From G965218495 sp965262785 (GTDB taxonomy: Bacteria > Bacteroidota > Rhodothermia > Rhodothermales > Bin80): a DNA stretch of 64,000 nucleotides. A model generated the notes under the pieces. It was not told where the DNA came from. It saw only the letters and a list, made by a program, of their open reading frames with translations, and did no database searches. Below are positions 19,064 to 27,677 of this stretch, piece after piece; position 1 is the first letter of the stretch, and each line of letters opens with the position of its first letter. The DNA lies in contig OZ253559.1 in NCBI GenBank assembly GCA_965262785.1, positions 3,224,001 to 3,288,000 of the forward strand, read 5' to 3'. Both the position numbers and the translations under genes were made by a program.

Positions 19064-19516
19064 ATGCGTACCCCCTCATTATGTCTTGCGCTACTGCTCG
19101 TGACGGGCACTGCCCAAGGTCAGGACCCCGAAGCCGTGCTTGATGACTTTCACGAAGCGGCCTCCAAGGCCGACAGTGCCCGGTACTTTGGACACTTTTC
19201 GAAGGGCGCGATCTTCTTAGGCACCGACATCACCGAGCGCTGGACTTTGGAGGAGTTTCAGGCGTACGCGGGACCGCACTTTCGGGCGGGCCGGGGATGG
19301 ACCTACGTCCCGCAGAGTCGCGCCGTATTCTTCAATGGGGACACCGCATGGTTTGACGAAACGCTACTGAACGAGAAATTCGGTCTGACCCGCGGCACTG
19401 GCGTGTTGGTCATGACTGACGGGACCTGGAAGATCGCCCAATACCACCTTACGCTCCCCGTTCCAAATGCGCTGATCTATGACCTGGTAGACATGATCAG
19501 GGCGCAGGAACCATAG
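19064..19516 (+). CDS. Secreted SnoaL/DUF4440-like (NTF2-fold) protein
   Basis: A 150-residue protein with a short signal peptide (MRTPSLCLALLLVTGTAQG) and a cone-shaped NTF2-like domain: AVLDDFHEAASKADSARYFGHF, then WTLEEFQAYA, AWFDETL and WKIAQYHLTLPVPN. This pattern is typical of SnoaL/DUF4440 proteins of unknown role in Bacteroidota. It lies 25 bases after the GMC gene and may belong to its operon. No catalytic function is claimed. Confidence 0.75.
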   Translation: MRTPSLCLALLLVTGTAQGQDPEAVLDDFHEAASKADSARYFGHFSKGAIFLGTDITERWTLEEFQAYAGPHFRAGRGWTYVPQSRAVFFNGDTAWFDETLLNEKFGLTRGTGVLVMTDGTWKIAQYHLTLPVPNALIYDLVDMIRAQEP

Positions 19517-20385
19517 GTGCATTCTGACTCTAGTTGGACCCGTAGCAAAGTGTATGCGGCTGAAAACCCTTGGCTATTTGAACTCTGCGACGTCGGTCCC
19601 GCACTTGAGGCCTGAAGCCGAAACTGTATGCATGCAAACGCCCAAGGCCAACGCATTTAGATGAGGTCTGGAGGTCTCTACGTCGCCTCTTTAGCGGACA
19701 AGCCCCATTCATTACTCGAACCAGAGAATGAAACGACATACAGCGTGCACTAGTAGAATGTGCACGCGTGGCAACCTTGGCTCTCTGGGCACTCTAGAGC
19801 ACCCAAGCGCCTCACTGTGCCGTAAGCAAGCAGGATGAAAATGAGGATATCGCTACAAGTACTCTAGCCAAGCGTCTAGTACTTGCCAACTATAGCATGC
19901 GTCGCTTAGCATTGCCTATGAACATCAGTCAGGCAGCATAGAGTGACCGCGCCGCCTCACAAAACAAGACATAGTGCGCCTGCTACCAGCGACCAAACAG
20001 GCCAACGATTTCTCCATTAGGGCTGGCGCGAGTGCCGCGCCGGATCGGATTTGGAGAGAGCCGGGCGAGAGCGGTCAGACGCCACGCTACCCTGGGCCGC
20101 ATGTCGCTCCACCTGCGCGCAGTCATTTTCCTTACCGAAAGAATACCCTCCAGAATAGTGTGAAACTTCAAGTTATCTGCCGTACGGCACTAGATCGGGT
20201 GCCCGTCATCACGGTAGTTCAGGCAAACGGCCAGATCGTCGTGCTTCGCACACGTACCACTGCCGAACAGATCTGTGCCCAGACTGTATTCGGTTGATAA
20301 ACGCGCAATAGTCCCTGAGTCCGTACTGGTGCCAAAAACAACGGCTAGTCGACGTTATGCTCCCAGCTATACAACCAATAGAGAT
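19517..20385. other. Long gene-free stretch at the start of the accessory island
   Basis: About 870 bases with no supportable gene. It contains a hairpin, GCGTGCAC (19743-19750) pairing with GTGCACGC (19760-19767), without a T tract. The sequence is poorer in GC than the catabolic cluster on its left and has no coding periodicity that I can see, so it may be decayed DNA. It may also hold the promoter of the ATPase-PIN pair, but none was assigned. Confidence 0.4.
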
Positions 20386-21723
20386 ATGAGCCCAATATCC
20401 CAGATCTCGCTAAGCAATTTCCGCTGCTTCGGCGAGGAGCAGATTGCTCGCGTTGCGCCGCTAACCCTGCTCGTGGGCGAGAATAGCACCGGAAAAACCT
20501 CTTTCCTGGCCATAATTCGAGCACTATGGGACGCCATTAACTTCGATTCCAATCCAGACTTCAATAAAGATCCCTACCACTTGGGTAGTTTCGATGAGAT
20601 CGTACATCATCGAGGCGGCAGAGGCGGACGGGCGGAATCATTTAATGCAAGACTCAAAGATGCCAATGCATTTAGCACTCAGATCACTTTTGGGAAGATT
20701 GGAACTACACCGGCGCCAACGTGGAGGCGTCATGCCCACGAGGGCACTTGGATCGAAGACGGAAAGGATTCAAACCGGCACTATATAGTTCGAGTTGGTA
20801 CAAGCAGAGGGGTCTGGGAAGGGCGATACCCGCTAGATGGCAGCGCTACCTTTTTTCGTGTACATGAGGCAAAGCCAATACTGCCATTTTTCCTCCTCCG
20901 GGCCGTCCTATTCGGGATAAAAGATCTGGAGGTCCGCGACAATCTTCAACCACTGAATAATTCACCAGACATTGGTAGAGAGGACGTGGAGTCGCTTCTT
21001 CAACTCTTTGCTAGCGCTCATAGAGTTGGTCAGAATCGGCTTTTTGCGAGTGCACCAGTCCGATCCAAGCCGCGCCGTACCTACGACCCGGACCGCTCCA
21101 CACCGGACCCTGAAGGAGACTACGTTCCCATGTATCTTGCCAATTTGATCTCCTCGGATGAAAAGATCTGGACAATATTCAAAGATCGGTTGGAAGAATT
21201 CGGTCAGGCTGCTGGGCTATTTGATGAAATCGCCATCAAACGGTTGGGGAAAAAGGATAGCAACCCTTTTCAAGTTCAAGTAAGAAAATTCGGTCGCAGG
21301 CTGAAGGGCCCCCGCCGCAACTTGATTGATGTGGGATATGGGGTCAGCCAGGTGCTGCCGATGATAACTGAATTGCTGCGCCCGAATGCCCCACGAATGG
21401 CCCTGCTACAGCAACCTGAAGTGCATCTCCATCCCAGCGCGCAGGCCGCTTTGGGAAGCTTGTTTTGCCAAGTAGCTAGTCAGAATCGGCAGCTGGTGAT
21501 CGAGACCCACAGCGACTACTTGATCAATCGAGTACGCATGGATGTTCGCGACGGAAAATCAAAGTTGACACCCGATGACGTTTCCATCCTTTTCTTTGAG
21601 CGTAGGAATTTGGATACGCATGTGCACTCGCTGACCTTGGACGAGGAAGGAAACGTGCTAGGTGCGCCCAAGAGCTACCGCAACTTCTTCATGGCAGAGA
21701 TCGAAAGATCTCTGGAGTTGTAG
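20386..21723 (+). CDS. AAA (ABC-like, DUF3696/AAA_21 type) ATPase
   Basis: A 445-residue ATPase of the OLD/SMC-like class. The ATG at 20386 is chosen because it is followed at once by the characteristic start ISLSNFRCFGEE; the longer frame upstream has no matching sequence. The Walker A is GENSTGKT (residues 31-38), the signature region is VGYGVSQVLPMI, the Walker B region is LLQQPEVHLHP (about residues 340-350), and the switch histidine is in VIETHSDYLINRVR. No nuclease or TOPRIM domain is attached. The PIN protein three bases downstream would supply the effector. Such ATPases often act as phage or damage sensors. The function here is inferred. Confidence 0.85.
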   Translation: MSPISQISLSNFRCFGEEQIARVAPLTLLVGENSTGKTSFLAIIRALWDAINFDSNPDFNKDPYHLGSFDEIVHHRGGRGGRAESFNARLKDANAFSTQITFGKIGTTPAPTWRRHAHEGTWIEDGKDSNRHYIVRVGTSRGVWEGRYPLDGSATFFRVHEAKPILPFFLLRAVLFGIKDLEVRDNLQPLNNSPDIGREDVESLLQLFASAHRVGQNRLFASAPVRSKPRRTYDPDRSTPDPEGDYVPMYLANLISSDEKIWTIFKDRLEEFGQAAGLFDEIAIKRLGKKDSNPFQVQVRKFGRRLKGPRRNLIDVGYGVSQVLPMITELLRPNAPRMALLQQPEVHLHPSAQAALGSLFCQVASQNRQLVIETHSDYLINRVRMDVRDGKSKLTPDDVSILFFERRNLDTHVHSLTLDEEGNVLGAPKSYRNFFMAEIERSLEL

Positions 21724-21726
21724 ACA

Positions 21727-22200
21727 ATGTGCGCAATTCTTGACGCGAGCGTCGTCAACCAAGTCTTCGGCAAAGGCCAATCCGAGGCTGGCAAGAAGTT
21801 CCGTCAATGGATCAACGCAAGGAAGGGGCTATTGGTAGTTGGCGGCAAGCAGCTGGACGAACTTAAACGGGGCTCATCAGAATTCAAAGAATGGGCAGCA
21901 CAGGCTATGAGTGCAGGATTGATGAAGCGAGTGAATGCAGAAAAAGTCAATGCAAAGGCAGACGAACTTGAGCGCGAAGGGCAATGCCAGTCCGATGACT
22001 GTCATGTTGTCGCTCTGGCACAAGTCAGTGGCGCTCGTCTGTTGTATTCCAACGACTTGAATCTGCACCAGGACTTCGGTAACCCGCACTTGATTAGTGG
22101 GCCCAGAGGAAAAGTCTACTCCACGCTGAGGACCCAAGATTATTCGAAAATCCACGAGAATCTGCTTAAGAGGAATGATCTCTGTCGGATCCGGCGCTGA
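21727..22200 (+). CDS. PIN-like nuclease, partner of the AAA ATPase
   Basis: A 157-residue protein. PIN-domain acidic residues can be followed: D6 in AILDASVVNQVF, E45 in KQLDELKRG, D90-D91 in QSDDCHVVALAQ, and D110 in LLYSNDLNLHQDF. PIN domains are metal-dependent RNases or DNases, and many act as toxins. It is separated from the ATPase stop by three bases, so the two are translated together. The pair could be an anti-phage ATPase-nuclease system or a toxin with an ATPase regulator. No antitoxin-like small protein is visible. Confidence 0.8.
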   Translation: MCAILDASVVNQVFGKGQSEAGKKFRQWINARKGLLVVGGKQLDELKRGSSEFKEWAAQAMSAGLMKRVNAEKVNAKADELEREGQCQSDDCHVVALAQVSGARLLYSNDLNLHQDFGNPHLISGPRGKVYSTLRTQDYSKIHENLLKRNDLCRIRR

Positions 22201-22322
22201 TCGAGGACATTTTTACGTGAGGCCTTCAGGACGCATGCGACGATGAATAAGTCCGCTCGCGCCGACCGACGCCGTCCGTCCATGCCGACGCCGTCGTCTG
22301 TCCGTTTCGATTAAAGCATTCC

Positions 22323-22434
22323 ACATCCAGACTGTTGACCAGCGTCGTGAATAGGCGCTGGCTGTCGCGAACCGGCGGCTATGCTTCCTGCCGGAGTATG
22401 TCCGGCGCGTGAGGACGCCTCGTTGTTCAAGCAT
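22323..22434. repeat. Structured dispersed repeat, copy A
   Basis: About 112 bases that recur at 24619-24730. The first 48 bases (22323-22370) are identical in both copies, and the rest is roughly 75-80% alike. Internal inverted repeats (CCAGCG with CGCTGG; GCCGGA with TCCGGC around a 5-base loop) suggest a folded RNA or protein-binding site. Both copies have the same orientation and bracket the IS1634-type element. Confidence 0.7.
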
Positions 22435-22462
22435 TCTTGAATTCCGCGGTCTAGGCACAACA

Positions 22463-24313
22463 CAGTATGAGTGATACTTGACCATCATACAATACTGAAC
22501 ACTACGCGTGCCGGTTTTGAGGGAACCCTTGAGGCTCCTCTCGATCGTAGCCGGACTTCTTAGGGGAGCTGGTCGGGGGTGGCCAGCTCGCGGGTCCTGC
22601 TGGGGTACTTTAGTCCGGCTACGCTGTAGAGCGTGCGCTGAGCTGCGGTGGCGGGGGAGGCGAGCAGATACTGCTTCAGCGTACTGGTGTCGGTAATGAG
22701 GGAGACTTGCGCGCCGCTCAGCTCTGTCAGGATACGGGCCTCGCTGAGTGGCTCCTGGCCCGCATGCATGGTGTTGTGCTGGTAGCGCAGCAGGCGCAGC
22801 AAGGCAAAGGCGACGAAACAAATCGCGATGTGGGCCTTGACGCGGCTGGGGGTCCAGTGATAGATGGGCCGCGTCGCCATGGTGTGCTTGAGCACGCGAA
22901 AGCCCTCTTCGATGCGCCACAGCTCCCCGTAGTACGCATAGATGTGTTGTGCTGGATGGCTTTCGCGATCCAGGCTGGTCCACACGCCGTGGAGCCCGTC
23001 AAAGCATGCGTCCCGGTCGATGGCATCCTGGTCCAGCTCCACGGCATCGCGGTCCACCTTGAGAAAGCGGCCTCGTTTGCCGCTTCCCTTGATGCCTTGC
23101 GTTAGGCGACGCTTGAGCTTCTCTACGATTCTATCACGCTCATGGACGTCCTTGTCCGCCCGCTTCTTGCTGTGGCGCAACACCAGACGCTGGCCCTTTA
23201 ATTGCAATTCTGTTACGCTGATATCTTCGCTGACCGCGACCCAGTCATGGGACTCAAAAAGCTCGGCCTCCATCCTGCGTGGCAAGCTGCGCAGGCGCGC
23301 CGCGACCACCCAGTCCCAACCCTGGGAGGCGAGCAGGTCCAGGTTGCCCTGGCTCAGCATCCCGGCGTCCGCAACCAAGACCACCCGGCCTATCTCAAAG
23401 CGCTCCCGCAGGGCCTTCAGTGCCGGCTGGAGCGTGCGCACATCGGTCGTGCTACCTGGAAACAACTCATAGCCTATCGGCAGCCCCTCCACACTCTGGA
23501 ACAAGGCCAGAACGACCTGCACCTTCTGCGGCTTACCGTCTTTGCTGAATCCCTTCTTGCGAAGATCATCGCCCTTGTCGCTGGCGAAGAAAAGCGTCGT
23601 TACGTCGAAAAAGAGTACATCCACCCGCTCTTGCAAGAGTCCGCGCACTTCATGCGAGACGATCGACTGCAGCCGTGCAATCCGGTCGTCATTGACCGCG
23701 TCCATCATGCGGTAGAACTTGTCCGGGTTCACTTCCACGCCATGGTGCCTGGAAAGCTTGTCGCAGCACGCGCGCTTGCTGGAGCCCGGCGCGGCCAGTC
23801 GCATCAGCACGGCCTGACGAAACAGGCGCGCCGCCATCTTTTTGCGGGCCCCGAAGACCTTCTGAAAGCCCAGCCGATCGTACAGCGCCCCGAAGACCTC
23901 GTGAAAGCCCATAGTCAGACGTTTGGTCTCCGCCAGCTTGCGTGCATCGGGCATGGGAAGCGGCTGGTCGCTCTGGCTGCCATGGCGGGCCCCTTGCACG
24001 CGCTCGGCCAGATACTCTATCGGAAACAAGGAGGGCTGTCTCTCTTCCATGAGCCGCAGCTTCGCCCGGTGCGCCAACCGCACCAGCGCCTCCAGCAGCG
24101 GCCCTTCCGGAGCAGAGCCCATATGCTTGACGATCCGCTGCCGCGGTCCCTTGCCGGGTACGCGGGTCGATTCGACAATCTGTACGCTAACGTTCTGGGT
24201 GGTCTTGCGTTGGACGGTACGGACGAACATGCTGAGCGCGGGATGGCTGCGAGTATCGCTACGCCCTAAGGTACATCAGCGCCCTCATCAATGTCAAGTG
24301 ACAAGTTGTACTG
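22463..24313. mobile_element. IS1634-family insertion sequence (about 1.85 kb)
   Basis: The limits are proposed from weak inverted ends that both start CAGTA and share ACTTGAC about 15 bases in, with a possible AACA duplication on either side (22459-22462 and 24314-24317). IS1634 elements usually duplicate 5-6 bases, so the ends may be a few bases off. The only gene is the minus-strand transposase. About 100 bases before and 80 after it are non-coding. Confidence 0.6.
22560..24230 (-). CDS. IS1634-family transposase
   Basis: A 556-residue DDE transposase of the IS4/IS1634 group and of normal length. The N-terminal TVQRKTTQNVSVQIVES stretch and the core with DVLFFDVTTLFFASD (first acid), VVLVADAGMLSQGNLDLL (second acid) and ELWRIEEGFRVLKHTM (final glutamate in the Y-x-x-W-R-I-E-E-x-F motif) are visible. 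There is no frameshift, so it is probably still functional. It lies between the ATPase-PIN pair and an orphaned T9SS tail. Confidence 0.92.
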   Translation of the reverse strand: MFVRTVQRKTTQNVSVQIVESTRVPGKGPRQRIVKHMGSAPEGPLLEALVRLAHRAKLRLMEERQPSLFPIEYLAERVQGARHGSQSDQPLPMPDARKLAETKRLTMGFHEVFGALYDRLGFQKVFGARKKMAARLFRQAVLMRLAAPGSSKRACCDKLSRHHGVEVNPDKFYRMMDAVNDDRIARLQSIVSHEVRGLLQERVDVLFFDVTTLFFASDKGDDLRKKGFSKDGKPQKVQVVLALFQSVEGLPIGYELFPGSTTDVRTLQPALKALRERFEIGRVVLVADAGMLSQGNLDLLASQGWDWVVAARLRSLPRRMEAELFESHDWVAVSEDISVTELQLKGQRLVLRHSKKRADKDVHERDRIVEKLKRRLTQGIKGSGKRGRFLKVDRDAVELDQDAIDRDACFDGLHGVWTSLDRESHPAQHIYAYYGELWRIEEGFRVLKHTMATRPIYHWTPSRVKAHIAICFVAFALLRLLRYQHNTMHAGQEPLSEARILTELSGAQVSLITDTSTLKQYLLASPATAAQRTLYSVAGLKYPSRTRELATPDQLP

Positions 24314-24618
24314 AACACTACAAATCAGCATTCCCCAAATCGACGCGGCCAGCGTGATGCCCTGGTACATGTTTTGGGGGTCACATCCAACACTGCACAC
24401 TACCGCCCTTGGTGTCTCAAAGCACGCCAGGAGTACCACAATGGATCGATTAGCCCTAAAAAAGCGCAATAAGGGGCCCAAATCGGACAATACAGCCACC
24501 AATGCGGCTAATCCACACAAAGTCTGGACACCTCAGGCTGAATCGATCAATGATCGTTTCAGCACCTCATCTTGGCTGCCGGCACCGTCCCTCCCTCGGC
24601 AAAACCGCGGAAGTCAGG
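24314..24618. other. Gap after IS1634, one doubtful short frame
   Basis: About 300 bases between the IS end and repeat copy B. A 69-codon frame on the + strand starts at an ATG at 24441, eight bases after AGGAG, and ends at 24650 inside the repeat. Its product (MDRLALKKRNKGPK...) resembles nothing that I recognise and may be a truncated gene start. I would not annotate it as a gene without supporting homologues. Confidence 0.25.
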
Positions 24619-24730
24619 ACATCCAGACTGTTGACCAGCGTCGTGAATAGGCGCTGGCTGTCGCGACCCGGTGGACGCGCTACCTGGCGGAGCGTATCCG
24701 GCGCGTGACGCCGCTTCGTAGTCCAAGCAT
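24619..24730. repeat. Structured dispersed repeat, copy B
   Basis: Second copy of the repeat at 22323-22434, identical over 24619-24666 and diverged afterwards. It ends two bases before the stop codon of the minus-strand T9SS tail. On that strand it forms the immediate 3' flank of the former gene, so it could be a 3' untranslated structure that was duplicated with the locus. Confidence 0.7.
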
Positions 24731-24732
24731 AC

Positions 24733-25007
24733 TCACTTGATTCGAACGAAGCGCCCCACATGCACCTTGTCTCCCTCCGGCGCGCTCGCGTGCACACGAT
24801 ACATGTATAGGCCCGCGGGGAGAGTAACGCCGCTGAGACTTATGCTGCGGCCCCACCCGGCCGCCAGGTCCCTTGAGGGTATGAGTAGCATGCGCCTACC
24901 CAAAACATCCAGCACGTCGACAGATACATCGGCGGGCCAGGGTAGATCAAAGACGATCTGTGTGGTGTGCTGAAAGGGATTGGGATAGTTGCCGTGCGGG
25001 ATTGCAC
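24733..25007 (-). pseudogene. Orphan T9SS C-terminal sorting domain (gene remnant)
   Basis: The minus-strand frame reads IPHGNYPNPFQHTTQIVFDL, then PADVSVDVLDVLGRRM, GVTLPAGLYMYRV and GRFVRIK, a standard type IX secretion sorting domain of about 85 residues. An in-frame TAA lies just upstream, where the IS256-type element begins, and there is no start codon. The rest of the secreted protein is missing. It is a stump left by insertion and later deletion or recombination, since no matching N-terminal part is found on the other side of the IS. Confidence 0.85.
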
Positions 25008-25301
25008 ATTTTTAAGTTGGGTTTCGGCAGCTTCTGCCGAGATGGGCCCTCAAAGTAGATATCTTTTGGCAATGGATTGGGCTTCGGGTCGAGTGTGTGG
25101 GTGCAAATGGGACGGTGCATGCCAATGTGGGCCCAATTGCGTGCTCACACGCGGATTTTCGGGCGTAGGCAGGCTCGTGGAGTGACTTTCCGGGCACGAT
25201 ATCCCGCAGGGATCCTCTGATCGCACGCGTAAGCGGCGATCTTGGCAGGGTGCAGCGCCTCAGAGCGTCCAGACAGCTGCGGGTTTTGCGTTATGCCAGC
25301 G

Positions 25302-26618
25302 TCAGCAGCGCACTACTGCGCTGTGGCATCCAGCGGCAGGTGTTGCCTTTGCAGCCCCCTGGGGCTGGCAGACCGAATCCCCACTAACCCATCGACCCCC
25401 GGAGGTGCTCAGGACCTGGGTCAGCTCCTTCATGTCCTCCCGGCGTATCGGCTTCAGATTCGACTCGTACTGCATGAATATCGCCCCGCACCAGCGCTGA
25501 CGCATCCCCGATGATCCCCAGCGCTTCACGTTCCGTGATCGGTTCGCAATAATGCTGTTGAGGTTCTCGATGATGTTCGTCGTCTTCAGGCTGTCTCTGA
25601 CAGCCTGGTTCCGCACCCCCAACCGGTGAAGCGTCAGCGTATCCTCCAAACCCTCCTCCAGACTGCGTGCGGCTTTCGGACACGATCGCTGCAGCGCTTC
25701 ATGCAGCGACGCAAGCGCCGCCCGTGCCTCCGCGTACGTGGGCAGTTCCCAAGCCGCCTGAAGCCGGCGCTTCATTTGCGTGGCCGCTGGCTTGCTTTTG
25801 ATGTGACGCGTCACATTGGTACGCTTGTGCCACTGGCAGCGCTGGAATTCGACCGCATCCCCAAACACCGCGCTGATCCCCTTGCGAAGCCCGCGGCTGC
25901 CGTCCACCTGCACCAACAGCTTGTCGGTATGGGTGAAGCCCCGACGCAACAGATCCTGCAGCAGCGACTCCACCTGCGCACTGTTCTCGGTACGGCTTTC
26001 CGCAAAGCCCAGTACGACCTTCTCGCCCTCGGTCGTGATGCCCATCGCTACGGTCATCTGCATACCAGCCAAATACTTGCCATCAAGCAGGAGCACCGCA
26101 AAGGTGTGCTGATCGAAGCGGCGCGTCTCAAATGCCTCCAGTAGCGCTGCCGTCTGCGTTATGAAGGCGTTGCCTATGCTGCTGGCACTCAACCCCAGAC
26201 TATCGGTGAAGACTTGGGCCGCCTGCCTGTAATTGCGCCGCGACAGTCCACACAGCAACCTTCTTACCACGCTTTCCCGGTCCATAAGCCCACGCTCGCG
26301 CAAGAGGCGGTACGTTTGCAGAGGACGCTCCTTTCGGGTTCGTACATTCCGCACGCGCGGAACGCGGACCGCAATGCGCTCCAAACCGACGCGGATGGAA
26401 CCCGGATTCGCCCCCCAGCGCTGAAAGCCGGTCTTATGGTGCTTCCCACGTGCGCCGCATATGAAGTGGGCCTCGGCTTCCATGACCCATGTGGCCATCT
26501 TGGTAAGAAGATGATCAAGACTTCCAAGGCAGCTGGCCAGGCCGATGAAATTCCTTTGCGCAAGCCCGCGAAGGTCCTCGATGAGTGATTGATCCAGCAT
26601 AGGGGTATGGGTCATCAT
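25302..26618 (-). CDS. IS256-family (mutator-type) transposase
   Basis: A 438-residue DDE transposase. D179 in LLLDGKYLAGM, D239 in VQVDGSRGLRKG and E351 in TNIIENLNSI form the expected triad. CQWHK at 261-265 is the family's conserved C-x-x-H after the second acid. The ATG overlaps the stop codon of the upstream gene by ATGA, which implies translational coupling. The last 40 or so residues are unlike typical members and may be an extension. The gene seems intact. Confidence 0.92.
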   Translation of the reverse strand: MMTHTPMLDQSLIEDLRGLAQRNFIGLASCLGSLDHLLTKMATWVMEAEAHFICGARGKHHKTGFQRWGANPGSIRVGLERIAVRVPRVRNVRTRKERPLQTYRLLRERGLMDRESVVRRLLCGLSRRNYRQAAQVFTDSLGLSASSIGNAFITQTAALLEAFETRRFDQHTFAVLLLDGKYLAGMQMTVAMGITTEGEKVVLGFAESRTENSAQVESLLQDLLRRGFTHTDKLLVQVDGSRGLRKGISAVFGDAVEFQRCQWHKRTNVTRHIKSKPAATQMKRRLQAAWELPTYAEARAALASLHEALQRSCPKAARSLEEGLEDTLTLHRLGVRNQAVRDSLKTTNIIENLNSIIANRSRNVKRWGSSGMRQRWCGAIFMQYESNLKPIRREDMKELTQVLSTSGGRWVSGDSVCQPQGAAKATPAAGCHSAVVRC

Positions 26619-27583
26619 ACGGCGTTGAGGTTGATGAGAATCTCACGAAGTTGTGGCAGATGGGCCGCATGGGCCACACGGCGCAGATGAGCCTCGTGTT
26701 CCAACAGTGCCAGTGCCATCTGTTCGCGTTGCTGGAAAACGGCGCTGGCCGGGGTCTGCAACCTGCGACTGATGGCATCCATGAAGCGCATCACGCGTAG
26801 CCCCCGGTCGAGCTTGAGCAGCATGCCCGTACGTTGAATCGTCAGAGATTGCTCCAGGCCCTCCCATAAAACCTTCGCTGCGGACCGATTGACGCGCGTC
26901 AAGTCCTGGTGAATACGGGTGAGTGCGCGTTCAGCTTCCCGGGCATCGAACCCATTCCATGCCTGGCGGAGGCGATTGCGATACACAGGAACAAGGTCTT
27001 CCGGAAGACCGCAGGTGATTTGATCCAACAGCGAATTGAGACAGCGCTGTATAGCGACCTTGGCGCCGAACACCTGGCGCACCGCCGATTGAAGTCCCGT
27101 ACTGCTGGGCAGCACACAGAGCAGCCCATCGGCGGCCGAAAGACCACGATCGCACAGCGACTGCACAAAGGACGTAAGAGCAGAGACGTTTTCAGGGTAG
27201 CACGCTACAAGGCCAAGTATGCGGCGATAGCCCGTGATGGTCAGACCCGCTCCAAGAACGATGTTAACGCCGCGTGGGCACAGCCCGCGCAGCCAGATCG
27301 CAACGATCGGGTCGTCTTGCAGACTGCGCGAATGCAACAGCTGCCACGCTTCATTCAACTGCGCCGAGTCTGGCTTTGTGTCCTGCGCCGCAGCAGAAGC
27401 CTTGATCACTACGGGCGGTGGCGCCGGCTGCTGCTGCGCTGCCGGAATGGGCCAGTCGGTGGTCAATTGTTGCAGTATGTGCGTGCAGAGCTTCATCAGA
27501 AGCCGCCGCGAGTCACCGGAGGGATTGATCTGGGCGTCTGCAGGCGCCTCAGTGCTCCCCAAAACAGGCTGTGAGGGGTTCAT
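26615..27583 (-). CDS. Transposase-like protein lacking the DDE acids, co-encoded with the IS256-type transposase
   Basis: A 322-residue protein. Residues 1-75 are a low-complexity Q/A/P-rich leader. Residues about 81-272 line up with the catalytic core of the downstream transposase: for instance GLQSAVRQVFGAKVAIQRC against GLRKGISAVFGDAVEFQRC, and AAKVLWEGLEQSLTIQRTG against AARSLEEGLEDTLTLHRLG. At the three catalytic positions there is no acid (around 106, P159/S160 and about 266), and the C-x-x-H is lost. It may be a helper, a regulator or an inhibitor of transposition. The assignment as a paralogue is by eye. Confidence 0.72.
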   Translation of the reverse strand: MNPSQPVLGSTEAPADAQINPSGDSRRLLMKLCTHILQQLTTDWPIPAAQQQPAPPPVVIKASAAAQDTKPDSAQLNEAWQLLHSRSLQDDPIVAIWLRGLCPRGVNIVLGAGLTITGYRRILGLVACYPENVSALTSFVQSLCDRGLSAADGLLCVLPSSTGLQSAVRQVFGAKVAIQRCLNSLLDQITCGLPEDLVPVYRNRLRQAWNGFDAREAERALTRIHQDLTRVNRSAAKVLWEGLEQSLTIQRTGMLLKLDRGLRVMRFMDAISRRLQTPASAVFQQREQMALALLEHEAHLRRVAHAAHLPQLREILINLNAV

Positions 27584-27677
27584 ATGGTTGGAAAGGAGTG
27601 GTGGAGGCTAGGGTCCACCTCCACAGCAACTCTCCAATTCCCAACTTGAATTTGTGCGATCCCTAAACCACAGTGCT

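Larger units (their letters stand above)
24998..27663. mobile_element. IS256-type element with two genes (about 2.67 kb)
   Basis: Inverted ends of about 24 bases match at most positions: the left end at 24998-25021 contains GGGAT-GCACA-AAGTTGGG blocks, and the right end at 27640-27663 carries the reverse complement. No target duplication is seen outside them, unlike the two IS copies near 4.5-9 kb, which points to a later rearrangement at one side. Inside are a mutator-type transposase and, upstream in the same operon, a transposase-like protein without catalytic acids. Bases 25022-25301 are non-coding. Confidence 0.75.

Noticed and set aside
22493..22505. 13-base direct repeat TACTGAACACTAC (also at 24309-24321) as the IS1634 target duplication
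   Set aside because: The sequences just inside these copies do not form an inverted repeat, and 13 bases is too long for the family. The CAGTA ends with AACA flanks fit better, though not perfectly.
22213..22983. A 256-codon minus-strand frame spanning the repeat and the end of the IS1634 transposase
   Set aside because: Overlaps the transposase in another frame and has low-complexity R/H/A composition. No homologous family recognised.
23202..24269. A 355-codon + strand frame
   Set aside because: Antisense to the intact IS1634 transposase; no family features.
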